Assembly: GCA_025738555.1 (NCBI GenBank)
Contig: JAOVFP010000017.1
Coordinates: 372,001 to 436,000 of the forward strand
Length of the DNA stretch: 64,000 nucleotides
DNA from: Cyathus striatus
Taxonomy: Eukaryota; Basidiomycota; Agaricomycetes; Agaricales; Nidulariaceae
Direction of reading: 5' to 3'
This document shows, one piece after another, positions 22,530 through 35,093 of the stretch. Each line of letters starts with the position of its first letter. Position 1 is the stretch's first letter. The notes under the pieces are model-generated. The model saw nothing but the letters and a program-made list of their open reading frames with translations, did not search any database and was not told where the DNA came from. The translations under genes and the position numbers were made by a program.

Positions 22530-25500
22530 CTACTTCAAATATAATAATTCCTTTAATATTTCTTTGACTTTTGTCTTCCTCTTAGTCTCAGTAAGTAATT
22601 GCCATTTATCAGAATTGAGAGATATTATTACAACTCTTCCCAAATTTGTCCCAATAGCAATTGTATTATTATTTATAGTGGTTGCATTTGGATCTGTGGG
22701 TCGGAAAGATGGGGGAAGCCAGAATAATTGTTTGCCTGTTTTTACAATCCAGTCATCTATAACCAGATTCAAATCAGTATCAGATAAATCAAGTTTATTG
22801 AATGTTGTGATAGAAAAAACATGAAAGTTATTGGCAATAATACAGTTTTGGCTGATATTAAACCTGATGATATCTATGGATTCATTTAGATTCCAAACAT
22901 GCATACAAGTGCCACTTTTAACGCTCCACACTTTGACTGTCTTGTCTTTTGAGCCAGAAACAATAGTTGTGCCATCCTGTGAGATGACAACTGATGTGAC
23001 CCAGTCTGAATGTCCTTTCAATTCATTGAGAAGTTTTCCACTCTGTGAATTCCACACTCTGACTGTCTTGTCACGTGAGCTAGACACAATAGTTGTCCCA
23101 TCCTGTGAGATGACAACTGATGTGACACAGTGTGAATGTCCTTTCAATTCATTGGGAAGTTTTCCACTCTGTGAATTCCACACTCTGACTGTCTTGTCAT
23201 ATGAGCCAGACACAATAGTTGTCCCATCCTGTGAGATGATAACTGATATGACTGGATGTGAATGCCCTTTTAACTCATTTAGAAGTTCTCCATTATATGA
23301 ATCCCACACTTGGATTGTGTTGTCATTTGAACCAGACACAATTATTGTCCCATCTTGTGAGATTGCAACTGACAGTATATTATCTAAATGACCCTCAAGT
23401 GTCTTTACACATGAATCCCAGTACTTATTGTATCCTTGTATAATTTTTACAGTTTTTAATTGATCTTGATATGTTTTGTACAATAATGTTTCTTGTGGGG
23501 TAAATAAAAGTGCAGTTTGGTAAATTTGCAGTGCATAGTTTTTAATTATCTCATAATTTAGTTGAATAAATCTCTCAATATCATTCAACAATATCATACA
23601 TTGAGTTGTGAAAACAGACTGAGATATATTATTAGTAAATAATTTATATTAATAAAAATTTATACTTACTGAAAATCTTTTTCTTAAGAGAGTTATACCT
23701 TCAAGTGCTCTTGGTATTTGACCATATAATGATATGACTTCAAGCCATTGCAATAAATACTTAGATATAAATGTTGTTGCTAGATCTTTTAGATTATTAC
23801 TTAATAATGCTTCTTGAAGATGGAAAATCCAATATGTAGCTGCATAGCCAATCTCATCTTTTACTTTATTCTGAATAAGTATATCCTTGTTTGCAGTAGA
23901 CATATTCCCAACATTACAAATATCAAATTTCAAGACATTCATCAGTGTATGTATGCAACCAGTTGCAATAAGTGAATGATGCTTTTTAGCATTAATGTAA
24001 AATCTTTCATCTGAACACTGTTCTGCACTGGTTAGGAAATCATGAAATGATAAATGAAAGGCATGCACTGGAATACTAGAATTAAATGGTGGTACCAATA
24101 TTACTGCCTTCAAAGCACACAACATTTTATAGATGTCATCATCATTGTAACTCAATCTCTGAATTTTTATTATTCCTTCAATGTTTAAGTTATTACACCC
24201 TAATATAATAATTGCAATGAGAGTTTGGAATATATCCTCTTTCCAGTATTGGGATTTTGAAGCTAGCAACAGAATTTTCATATACATGTCATCCAGTGAT
24301 CCATATGCATTCACATCATTTGACTTCACATATTGATTCTCAAGAATTAATTTTAATTTATTCTGTACTCCAAATCCCATGTCATCTTTAATAAATTTCA
24401 TTGCTGTAGTTGCTGCAATAAATAAGCCTGAACAGATTTCAATCAGTTCACTCATTTCATTTGGCTCTGGCCAAGGTTTCTGAATTGGCATTTCACTGAT
24501 CTCTTGTTCTATGTACAATCTAATATCAGCATTGACTTTTTCTTTTTCAATATCATGCAAAACAAATGGATTTGTCACAGATTCTACTGTTTTGATTTGG
24601 AAAATATATTCCAAGGATGCATCAGGTTGACTAGTAGCAAAGAATTTGATTGGAAAGGTACACTGGCTTATATTTTCTACTAGAACTTTAATAATATTTG
24701 TTTGAATATTTTGCTGACATTCATCTAGTGCATCAAGAACAACAACTATTTTAATCCCATTTAATTGTTCTTTTATATCCATGATTGGTTTCACAATAAG
24801 CCTCTTCAACTGTACAGAAAGAGTGGAGTTTAGAATGGATATGTCAGATCCAATCTCTTTCAATAAAATGTCTTTCAATGGTGGGAGCTTTTTTCCCAGT
24901 TGATAAGCCAGTGTTTTAATTACATTTTTCAACTCACTTCTATTTTTGTGCTCCCTAGAGAAGAAGAATGAAGCTCCATTCTTGCAGTATTTATGAGCCA
25001 CACTATGTGCAACAGTTGATTTCCCAGTCCCTGCAAGCCCAGATAGCCAGAAGATGGATGCTTTGTCAGTTGAATAAATCCAATTATCAATTGTGTGCAA
25101 CAGATCTACTCTTGTTTCAGTGGTACACTCAGTTAATCCTTCCCTTTCACTTGAGTCATAAGCAGCTCCAAAGATTGGACTCAAAGTTTCTGCTAACACA
25201 TCTTTTGATTCTGCAGACAAATTCTGATAAATATTGGTGATTGAACCAGCATTGTTAACTGTTGCATTGTCTTTCAAGATAACACCAGTAGCCCCTGTGA
25301 ATGTTTGGATTTCTGTGATACTTTTTACTATATAATTCTCCTGCCATATGTAAGATAGAGAGCTAGTTACTAATTAACATCAGTTGGACTTACATTTGTA
25401 AATGGTGTTTTCTTTGGTACATGGGATGACATAAGGCTTAATACTTCAGTGTTATCTTGAAGGGGAAGAAGTTCCGTTGCTATATCGGAGGGAGGAGCAT

Positions 25501-25573
25501 TGTTCTCTACTGCATCAGCTGAGTAAGACTTGCTAGTGTCTTCATTTGTGATCTGCTTGAATGATTGAGACAT
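22530..25573 (-). CDS. NACHT-WD40 STAND (NLR-type) protein, intact
   Basis: Three exons on the minus strand, 25573-25394, 25340-23670 and 23618-22530, with 53- and 51-nt introns (GTAAGT...CAG) keeping frame; 979 residues. A 60-residue first exon matches no effector domain known to me. The NACHT ATPase shows Walker A GLAGTGKST near residues 161-169 and Walker B VVVLDALDE ending near 267, then helical regions and the linker ALQIYQTALLFTP typical of fungal NACHT-WD40 proteins. Four WD40 repeats of 42 residues (about 687-853) are nearly identical to one another (SQDGTTIVSGS, KTVRVWNSQSGK), the pattern of fungal NLRs under repeat shuffling. A 125-residue tail follows. Such proteins are cytosolic switch ATPases linked to non-self recognition; the trigger here is unknown. 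No stops or broken splice sites. Confidence 0.9.
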
Positions 25574-27900
25574 TGCTGTTCAATTGTTGATTGTGCATGT
25601 TGTGTATGAATGGAGGGGGAGGGAGGGCCTTACCATCGAACGGCACATATATATATGTCTATTATGAGGTCAGCTGGTGTGCAGTTGTTACATAGCACCA
25701 AAAATCTATCACAGCACCAAACATTCACCAATAAACCGACAACAGCATCTGGAAGTGCCGAAGGTCCAGGCCATCTTATCCTGTAGTTCCATGCCAGAGC
25801 CAGACTTGTGGCCGGATTGGGAACCCGGTGACTTGCCACCTGGAGTGGTGACCCGATAAAATGGCTGAGGGTGCGAATAAGGGAAATGGCACAAGCCAGA
25901 ATTTGACCACTGCGGCCTGGGAATTGCGCCAGAGTGAGCCTGAGTAGGATTTGGCAGATGGTCTGGGAAGGCGATATGGTTTGGAGCCAGGGATTCGGAT
26001 TGTGACAAAATAGGTGGCAGGTTACTAATAATAGATGTATGATTACCCTCCTGGCCCCCATACTACGGTGTGGGGTAGTCCCGAGGCTACCATCACAACT
26101 GACACAGCTATCAAACCTTACATATGCTTACAAACACTCTATGTACTTACATTACATGTAGTCATTGCAATGTCACAACATATGGCCTGCCACAATGGAC
26201 AATAAAGAATGGATTACAAAAAAAAAAAAAACTGATATACACATGGTCTTTTTCTCCCACAGGCTGTCTTCATACATATTCTACTTGTTCTCGATTGGTA
26301 CTAGGTTCAAACGACGTTTCAACATGTACGAACTCATCTAACCAGGTGACAGAAAAGAATTCGATGGAATGCGGAACTTCGGCATTTCCTGTACGCATAA
26401 CATTTGATGTTGCGCATTCCCACCCCAGCCACGCCTCTTACTTAAACCGTCACTGACAGATGGCAAGCAACTACTATCCTACCCACTCTCCTCCTCTGCA
26501 TCATGCATCATTTTCACAGCACAAGTAAACTCCCCCACTAACTCGCCATATCACACGGCTGCTAACCAAAGTACTTACATCGATAACGTATGCGTAATGC
26601 AGTATCCCATCGAACCAACATTCTTCCTTCACCTAGGAATGGTTATACCCGGGATAGGCATTCTTCAAACCATCAAATTAAGTCTACCTCGTTGGTTCTC
26701 CATTTATTGGAGAGTCCTGATGTCGAGAGGGGCAGGATTCAGGCACAACAAGCTGTGTATGCCTTCATCATTTCGTCACTTTCCCTTTTTCTCTCGATTT
26801 CTTTGCTCTCTTCCTCCTTCACCATCCTGGTCTTACCTCCTCCCCTCTCTCATTCACTTCATCTCCCTCATCTCTTATATCCTTCCTCCCTTTCTTCCCT
26901 CCACCCCCTCTTTCCATCTTTCCCTCTTCGTAACCAACTCACCCTAATCCAATTGATCCACAGGAACCCATTGCGCCCCACTTACACTCACCATGCAGGA
27001 GTTACTCAGTAGTACCAAACTGCAATCTGGCGCATGATACAACAAGGCATAGGGTGTCTTTTGGTGAAATAGAAGATGGGTGGAGGGTTTCACATGTTCT
27101 GTTGGGGATTATACACCTGCGCAGAAGAGTGGTGCAAGAGGTGTGCGGTAGTGAAGGTGTGTAAGACATTCTCTTATCCTCGTTCCAGCGTTCTCTACTC
27201 GCCTTCCACTTCCCCCTCGAATATGTTACCTCCCATTCTCCTTCATCTTCCTCTTCCTCTTCCTCTTTCTTTCATCCACATGTGTACTGACCATATACTA
27301 ACCCATTCCATGGTTCAAGTCCAACGACCACAGGCATGACATTCAATCACGCACGCTCGCTGCATAGGGACATCTGTATTTGTCCCTTATATATTCTCAA
27401 CCCCTGTGCATCAGTCATTGTTTCAGATGGCAGGCACCCCACTCGAACGTGCATTATTGCTACATCACGCCTGTACGTACACCTTGTCCCTACCGTTAAA
27501 CAACTCACCCCTCTCATTCGATACCACCGTGTCAACTGAGGATCGCATACCATTCTGGCAGAATGTAGCTTAAGGTCCTTCCTAAATGATGATATCCAAG
27601 GAAGGAGGAGGTACTGTTCAAGAATAAGATGGATGAGGTGTATCCCCACGCCGAACTTGGGATCATATACCATTCTGGCATAGGTAATGCATCGTCGAAG
27701 GTCCTTCCCATTGGAATGAAGGTGGTTCTTTTGATTATCGGCTTTGTTGTGATCTTGAGGTAGATCGTTCCATATGCTACTGCTGGCAGTGCCTTGCGGT
27801 GTCGTTCAAGGTAATAGATACCTTAGGTGTTCGGCAGGAAGTGACTTTATTCGTACCTAGCACCTGGGGGTCGAGGGATACTGATCGTATGTATTCCTGC
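25574..27900. other. Mostly CT-rich spacer, no confident gene
   Basis: The segment after the NACHT-WD40 start has an A13 run at 26218 and long pyrimidine-rich tracts at 26760-26930 and 27180-27270 that create open frames by composition. Around 27541-27590 and 27661-27715 a short direct repeat (CATACCATTCTGGCA ... AAGGTCCTTCC) occurs. No family was recognised. Confidence 0.4.
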
Positions 27901-27904
27901 AAAC

Positions 27905-28140
27905 TCCTATGATATGGGATGTACAGTAAAGACTGTAAATGGGCAATGAACTGTGGGGCTTTGCTAGGTTTGCTTAGAACTTGACCCGTGACTGGTGTGG
28001 TACAGCAAAGGCTGTAAATAAGAGATGAACTGTGGGAGTTTCTAGAGTATATGGCTAAAGCTGTATATGGTAACAACAACTGCTAGAAACACTAGGAAAG
28101 CTTGTATGTACAGCGAAGGCTGTATATAAAGATTGGTGCT
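27905..28140. repeat. Degenerate tandem repeat with GTACAG.AAAGGCTGTA
   Basis: The motif GTACAG(T/C)AAAGRCTGTAAAT recurs near 27912, 27998 and 28110, with a fourth degenerate copy near 28050, each followed by a GAACTGTGGG-like word. Spacing is uneven. Confidence 0.45.
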
Positions 28141-28254
28141 GTGGTGAAGGTCGAAACGAAGTTGAGGGCCTTGGTTGTTTCTGACTGTAGCTTGGTGGCT
28201 GCAGCGCATAAACTAATATGTGCTGTTACTGAATAGATATGATAAAAAGTGACG

Positions 28255-28325
28255 TTGAGATTTGATACGTTGAGTTGAGCTGCGTTACGTTGAGTTGAGT
28301 TGAGTTACTTTGATATTACTGTGAA
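28255..28325. repeat. GTTGA microsatellite
   Basis: Imperfect runs of GTTGA with interspersed GCTGCGTTAC. Short and non-coding. Confidence 0.5.
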
Positions 28326-28744
28326 TTTATTTATACAGTGAGTTGCGCTGCGTCGTTTACGTTAATAATAGAACTGAAGAAAAGCACAATAGATTCTGTA
28401 TCTAATGTGTAAGAATAACTACTGGGGATGGACTGGTGAGTAAGATCCTAGCTAGTGACAGGCTATTTGGTAATGGATAAAACTACTGTCTAAGGCTCAA
28501 TTCCTCTCTCCTTTTATGCTCTTTTCTTCCTACTGCTGACTAATCCTATCCAAAACCAATCCTGCATTGTCCTTCAAATTTGGTAATGGTGGATCCATTG
28601 TCTTGAGGTGGAGGCTGCGCAGAACAATGGTGTTCAAGGAGATGAGTCAGGTCTTGAACAATGGTGACAGAAATAGTATCACATTGTTCTGGTAATGAAC
28701 AATGGAATTCTATTTATAGATCCCAGCAAACAATGGGCATGAAG

Positions 28745-29038
28745 ACAATGGGTGAATAGGAGGACATTGTTCTGCACAATGGGTGCAAAAGAACAATGGA
28801 GTCCTATTATTAGAAACAATGGCATAACCTTGGTAAGCAAATGCATAGGCATTGTTCTGAACAATGGGTGTGAAGAACAATGGAGTTCTATTATTAGAAA
28901 CAATGGCATGTCCTTGGTAAGCAAATGCATAGGCATTGTTCTGAACAATGGGTGTGAAGAACAATGAAGTTCTATTATTAGAAACAATGGCATGTCCTTG
29001 GTAATTGAATGCATAGGCATTGTTCTTGAACAATGGTG
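28745..29038. repeat. 84-bp minisatellite with AACAATGG palindromes
   Basis: About three and a half units. The start of GCATAGGCATTGTTCTGAAC appears at 28843, 28927 and 29011, giving an exact 84-bp period. Each unit holds CATTGTTCTGAACAATGG, a self-complementary hairpin. Because 84 is a multiple of three, several frames stay open across the array; these are not genes. Confidence 0.85.
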
Positions 29039-29040
29039 AC

Positions 29041-29840
29041 CTATTTTTAACAGTATTGATTATTGGTCACCAAGAAGTGGGGTATTGGCTTGTGTTTCCA
29101 TATGTTTGTTTCTAGAGAAGCAGTGCCTCATGAGAATTATTTGGTAGTGTATTCAGAAAGATCCGGATGATGTGGATTCCGGACATCGGGCCATATAGCC
29201 ATATGTGTGTGTTTATGACTAATCAAGTTTCACCCACGACAGCGGGAGGAGTTACTTGTGGAGTTAGAAGCCAATGATATGAGAATGAACGGCGGCAGGA
29301 CTTCGAGCTGGCTACAAGGAGAGGAATCAACAATATCGATGCATGAAGTAACCGGGTTATGTGTCACTCTTTCGGCTTCAGTTTGCCCCGATCAATTGCA
29401 TATTATTATCTTTTGTTAGAAGAACAAGTTATTGTTGTACATACTGAGTTAGAGATACATCTTTCACTTAGCTGTACTGGTAATACAAATATGTGTGTGG
29501 TGTTGGCATATGTGTACTATGTAGTCTCAATGTGTTTGTGATTGACGACAAAGAGACGATTATGCTCAATAGCGAACCATTGAAGCGACGATCTGATCAT
29601 GACAGATGTAACAGCGTGATAACTATTTAATTTGGCGCTTCTTTGAAACTTTCTCTCTTCCTCGGAGCTCCTCCCAACCTGAAGGCTTCATCAATGAAGG
29701 ATCGAAGATACGTGTTTTTCATTTCATGGTCACAGATACCATGGTACCATACGCCTTACATTCTCAAAATAAACAACATGATTTTTGCATGCACGCTAAA
29801 GTTAGTGGCCAATCAATTGTCAAAGAACAAGATTCCTGGA
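29041..29840. other. No gene seen
   Basis: Spacer leading into a segment shared with 49.55 kb. No coding family recognised. Confidence 0.4.
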
Positions 29841-29955
29841 AGTCACTTATTCTTGGACAAATCGATATTATCTTATGCTAATAATAAGTAGTGAGCGATA
29901 TTTATGAATTAATAAAAGACCTGTGAGGTTTGCTGGCATCAATTTTTATCAATAA

Positions 29956-31144
29956 CACTGCGTGTGCACCTTGATATTTCAAGGTGAAATAGCTTTGAAA
30001 TATCGTGGAAATATTCTTTATATTACATTATTATTTTGCTTTGTAATACTCTTACAATTCACATATGATATTTCTCACATATTTGAAAGTCACAATAACA
30101 AAGAAATATTGAAACCCAGATCCCCATTTTTTTTGAAATCCTTTATTCAATATTTCAAAGGTTTTTCACCTATGAAATAACAAAGAAATATTTATTTGGG
30201 TAGTCACAATGAGTTTTGTCTACCATTGTCTTATCTTTGTGACATATGTCACAAGGTTCTTATCTAAGAGATCTTAGCAAGATCTTAGTCACAGTGGCAT
30301 TGTGACATATGTCACAGTCATCACACTTGTCCCACAGTGTCACAATGTCACAGTTGTTGCAGTCATCACAGGTGTCCCACAGTGTCACACTTGTCGCAGT
30401 TGTCGCAGTTGTCACACATGTCGCAGTCGTCACAGTCGTCACAGTCGTCGCAGTTGTCACACGTGTCACACTTGTCGCAGTCGTCACAGCTGTCCCACAG
30501 TGTCACATATGTCATAGTCGTCACACTTATCACAACTGTGACGACTGTGACGACTGCGACATGTGTGACAACTGCGACAACTGTGACAATGTGACAACTG
30601 TGACGACTGCGACATGTGTGACAACTGCGACAACTGTGACAATGTGACAACTGCGACGACTGTGACAGCTGTGACGACTGTGACGATTGCAACAACTGCG
30701 ACAAGTGTGACACTGTGGGACACCTCACCTGTGACGACTGCAACAACTGTGACATTGTGACACTGTGGGACAAGTGTGATGACTGTGACATGTGTCACAA
30801 TGCCACTGTGACTAAGATCTTGCTAAGATCTCTTAGATAAGAACCTTGTGACATATGTCACAAAGATAAGACAATGGTAGACAAAACTCATTGTGACTAC
30901 CCAAATAAATATTTCTTTGTTATTTCATAGGTGAAAAACCTTTGAAATATTGAATAAAGGATTTCAAAAAAAATGGGGATCTGGGTTTCAATATTTCTTT
31001 GTTATTGTGACTTTCAAATATGTGAGAAATATCATATGTGAATTGTAAGAGTATTACAAAGCAAAATAATAATGTAATATAAAGAATATTTCCACGATAT
31101 TTCAAAGCTATTTCACATTGAAATATCGAGGCATGCACACAGTG
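29956..31144. mobile_element. CACTG-ended hairpin element with GTGAC-array core
   Basis: The element starts CACTGCGTGTGCA and ends in the inverse CAGTG, flanked by TAA on both sides (29953-29955, 31145-31147). Arms of about 440 bp are almost perfect inverted copies, so a 72-residue open frame appears twice, once per strand; it is not supported as a gene. The core 30330-30790 is a short-period array of TGTGACNAC/GTCGCAGTT words that switches orientation in the middle. CACTG ends with a 3-bp duplication fit CACTA/EnSpm; TAA also fits PIF/Harbinger. Position 51110 preserves the empty site. Confidence 0.85.
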
Positions 31145-31241
31145 TAACTGTGTTGTTTATCTGCTACAATGATCGATGCAGCAGGGAAGAGTGGGTGCAC
31201 TGGACCATCAGAAACTCCTGGCATATGACTTTTCTGCAGTC

Positions 31242-31645
31242 TGCAAAATAATTGCAAAATTGGTTGCAACATGTTTGCATTTTGCTAGAAAGTTTCACTG
31301 TCAGAAAAATGATGTGTATAGCTAATCATCAAATAGACTACACATGTATCATTGTGTGAATATGTACCAGAATTGAAAACTTAGCCTTTTGTTTAGATTT
31401 TTAGCCTGTCAAAATCTAAGTCAAACAATAAGTTGTGCATCAATTTTGCATCAAGGTACTCTTATTGTTTAGCCGGGCATCAAAATTCGATTTAAACACA
31501 ACAAGTTGTCACCATGTAAATATAAATTTTTGGTATTAAATCTTGAAACATCGAAAATCTTAGGAAAAAATCACATTTTCTCACTGTGAATATTCAGCGC
31601 ACACTGGGGTGTCTGCTGATAAGGGGCTCAGCGTTGGTTCAGTGT
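31242..31645. repeat. Repeat shared in inverse with 46.65-47.0 kb
   Basis: Read in reverse this segment runs CACTGAACCAACGCTGA..., CTAAACAATAAGAGTACC, TAGATTTTGACAGGCTAAAA and CAAAATGCAAACATGTTG, matching 46645-47008 block by block. A CAGTG at 31640 may be its terminus. Non-coding. Confidence 0.65.
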
Positions 31646-34600
31646 GTTATGTGGGTGTCAAATTTGATATACATTCTATGGTCATGGAAAATGGTTCAAG
31701 AATACAGCTTAAATGTGTTGTGAAGAAACTGTTTCACTCTGGTGACCTCAGAATAAAGAGTGGTACATGATATATGTACAGACGTCGTCCTCTATTTCAT
31801 TGTTGCGTCTTGGATCAGTACAGTGGACAACAATCTACTTACTTATGTCAAGTGTCATTGTCAGCAATTCAGTGCCAGCTTTTACATGATTATGGTACTA
31901 GTATGGTACGTATTTTTTGTCATGACTTTGTCATGACTCACAGTAGGCATGAAGGTTCATTATATTAATGAACAACTGTCAGCATCATTGTTGCATAGAC
32001 AATAAAGTTATTTTTGATTGAAATATTGGTTTAGATGTTAAGATTTCGAAGACTATTATTTTCATGCTCAAACTTTATTAATATTCATGCTCCGAGTCAG
32101 TGCTACAGCACTCGGCAGGTTTAATAGTACATGCTGGAGTTGTGTGCTTAGGGTTTGAGATGAGATGAGTGTGCAATATTGATTCAGATTACTGAATGAG
32201 TACTGGTATGAAAGTGAGTGTGAAGTTACCATGAAGTGATACACCTAGTAAAATAAGAGAGCTATTTTTCGAATATAATAGACATTTAGTACTAGTAATA
32301 CAGTTAGCGAATCAAGCCCAAGAGTCCAAGAGTTGGGGTTGAGTCCTGAGCCGCCAACTAAAGTATTCTACTTGAGTACACTATCAAGGGAAGAGTCCAA
32401 GGGCTGGGGTTGAGTCCCACGCTGCCAGTCAAAGTATCTGCACGATACGAACAAAGGGATGTGACACAATGACAATATATTTGGGTGATTGGTTACTACA
32501 TAAATTACAAAGTACTAAGTAGCTATACAATAAGGAAAATACCCAATGATAATACTCCAGAATGTATTAGTACTTCTCCATACCCAGAATAATGCTCCCA
32601 GTACTAAACTAGATGATCACATACCTTCAGGGAAATACCTTGGACTAGAGGGCTCTTTGTGCTGCTGGTCCCACCAGATACTGCAATGCATAGCTATCGT
32701 GCAGTCTCTCAAATAACCCAGAATGTCCATATGTCTCTCCTGTGTAATACTGCCACCATGCAGGAAACCACATGTCCCTAGGACTTTGAAACACATGCTG
32801 AACACTACCCACAGCACATTGGGTAGTGCCATCAGATGTGCCAGTACCGGAAACACTGGTATCTGTTATATCTGAGTACTTGGCCAGAATTAGCACATGT
32901 ATTAGTGCATGTCTTGATGTGTGCCTATTAATAGCATGGTGCGGCATTTGATGCGTCTCTGAAACTCAGCACACCCTCATGGATTCTCATATGGAGAGAT
33001 AACCATACCTCTTTGACTGTATGGTTCCACTAGGACTTTATGACATATCACTTACTATACCTATTCCATTGCACATGAGACCGCTGCCATGTAATTAAAT
33101 ATATAAGTAGTTAGACATACCTTTAGAATACCTTAAGCACCACACTGGCTGTACTTCCGTTCTTGCAGTAGAGTACATTCTGAAATTGATATTCAATTCT
33201 GAGTACAAATCTGAAGTCTGAAGTCTGTTCTGAAAGTACCTGAAGGCAATTGTGCTATCTACTATTAAATACTTAGTTCACTTTACTATACTTGAAACTC
33301 TTGCGCCCTCAAACTAAATATAAACTAACTTGAACTTTATGTTCTTTGTTGGTGGTGTTAATACTATGTAAAATAACATAATCTAAAAGTTAGTCTTATC
33401 AGAAGCAATACATAAGTGAGTGAGAAGTAATAGGTTGTCATCAATATAATAAGGACATCATGACCTTATTGTCTATTTTAAAAAGCATTAAATATCATAC
33501 TAATATTCTCACTCAAGCCAACTGAGCTTGAGTGTGAACGTGATAGGTATTCCTATTCACATTCATGCATGTTTACTGACTTTTTTGGGTATGCATACAA
33601 TTATGGGACAAGATAGTAATTCATTTTACATGTGTCCTAATGTAAGACACAATAAAATGTACATAGAGAGTAGTCTCTGATAGATCAGTGTGTCAGCGAT
33701 GCTGTGCATACTGGTGAATATTAAATAAGAAGAAAAGCAGATAATAAGTAATAGATGACAATCAGCATCTCAATGTCAGAAGCATGCACTCAGAATTAGC
33801 CCAAAATTAGCCAGTATTATTGACTTGTCAGTGTCATCATTACAATTAGCACCAAGTCCTTTCAGCGTCATCATCTAAAGTACTGTATACATAACTACTA
33901 TCTTTTCAATTACATAATTTTTACTTTCATTAATTAAACAATGTGTTCACTATTAGTATAGATGACAAACACGCTGAATCATTCAGAAGCAGCTGCAGCT
34001 CTAATACCAGAACACAGAAGTGGAAATTATGAGCACAGGACCTTAAAATTTTCATATGTATATTGCAGTCTCTTTTCAAACTTTTGTTTTATTGTTGATG
34101 TCATAATGTAGTTGCTACTAAATATACTAAGTTATAGTTATGACACTTTAAACTCTAGTGTCAAAATATAGGCCAAACAAACCAAAGTCAGCATGCACGC
34201 TCTGAGTTGATGCCACATAGTACATACTTACAATTGATTAATGAGGGACGCTAGGCTGTTGATATCTATTCTACATAATGTATGCTCACATAATACTTTG
34301 AAAGCTCACATCAATATTTTTCATGTGCAAAGCATCCATCACTTCATTCTCCCATGTCAAACATACAAATTAACTTCGATGTACACACTGTCATGTACTA
34401 AACACAATTGTTTCTCCAAGTCGAGAGATTCTTGTTGTGTACAATTTCATGCTACCTTCATTGTAATCAAAAGTAGATACTACATCTAGGCTATGTGACT
34501 ATTGCGAGTTGTAACAATATGAATTATGGATTGCAGTGCATGGGTGTGGGTGTGATTATATGTTAAGGTTATACCCATCTTGACATTAACAATTAATAGT

Positions 34601-35085
34601 CTGCTGACCTTGTCCAAGACGATACAATGGAGTAGAAGACCATGATTTGGCACTTACATCTTAACAGTCTAAATGGGTGACTTTCTGTAATGTCTGGAAC
34701 ATTTTCAGATTTCAGAAGGGTGCCAGTCAGAGTTGGAACTCTATAGCTTACCTCAGCTATGATTACAGATTCATCGAACTTCTGGAGACTTTGGGACACC
34801 ATTAGTGAGACAGACTTTCATATCTAACTACTCCAACACTTAGTGAGTGATGTGAAATACCATATATGGTGATTAACCACAAAAATGTGTTCAAAAGTAG
34901 TGTCTGGAACTAGAAGAGGGGTAGTTACCCTCCTTCCAGACTTTGCTTTCAGACTGCATCTGAGAGGCTTCGGAGAGTGAAATATTTTCGGGGGTCTTGC
35001 TTAATCATCAGGGAAATGTCGGCTAACGTCGGCAAACACGTCTGAAAGCAAAATCTGAATCTGAAAGGTTTTCCAAAGGTTACGG
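31646..35085. other. Long spacer, no gene; one small tandem duplication
   Basis: No conserved protein found. At 32319-32450 a unit of about 72 bp beginning AAGAGTCCAAG is duplicated (second copy at 32391) and contains GGGGTTGAGTCC. Minus-strand open frames around 32620-32950 show no family motif. Confidence 0.4.
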
Positions 35086-35093
35086 AAAGTCAC

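Noticed and set aside
25630..26061. Proline- and serine-containing open frames upstream of the NACHT-WD40 gene, possible gag
   Set aside because: Two overlapping frames, no zinc knuckle, protease or LTR nearby.
26590..27012. Long plus-strand open frames rich in Ser, Leu and Pro
   Set aside because: They arise from a pyrimidine-rich strand; two frames are open at once, with no domain or signal features.
30260..30798. Open frames rich in Cys, Ser, Thr and Val on both strands
   Set aside because: Direct translation of the GTGACNAC tandem array; open in several frames on both strands, so compositional.
30300..30800. CRISPR-like array
   Set aside because: No spacers of unique sequence; it is a continuous short tandem repeat in a eukaryotic context.
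29962..31138. Duplicated 72-residue hydrophobic protein on opposite strands
   Set aside because: The two frames are mirror copies in the arms of an inverted repeat; no start context or family supports expression.
32319..32450. tRNA-derived SINE from GGGGTTGAGTCC boxes
   Set aside because: No A-box or cloverleaf could be drawn; only a two-copy tandem duplication is supported.
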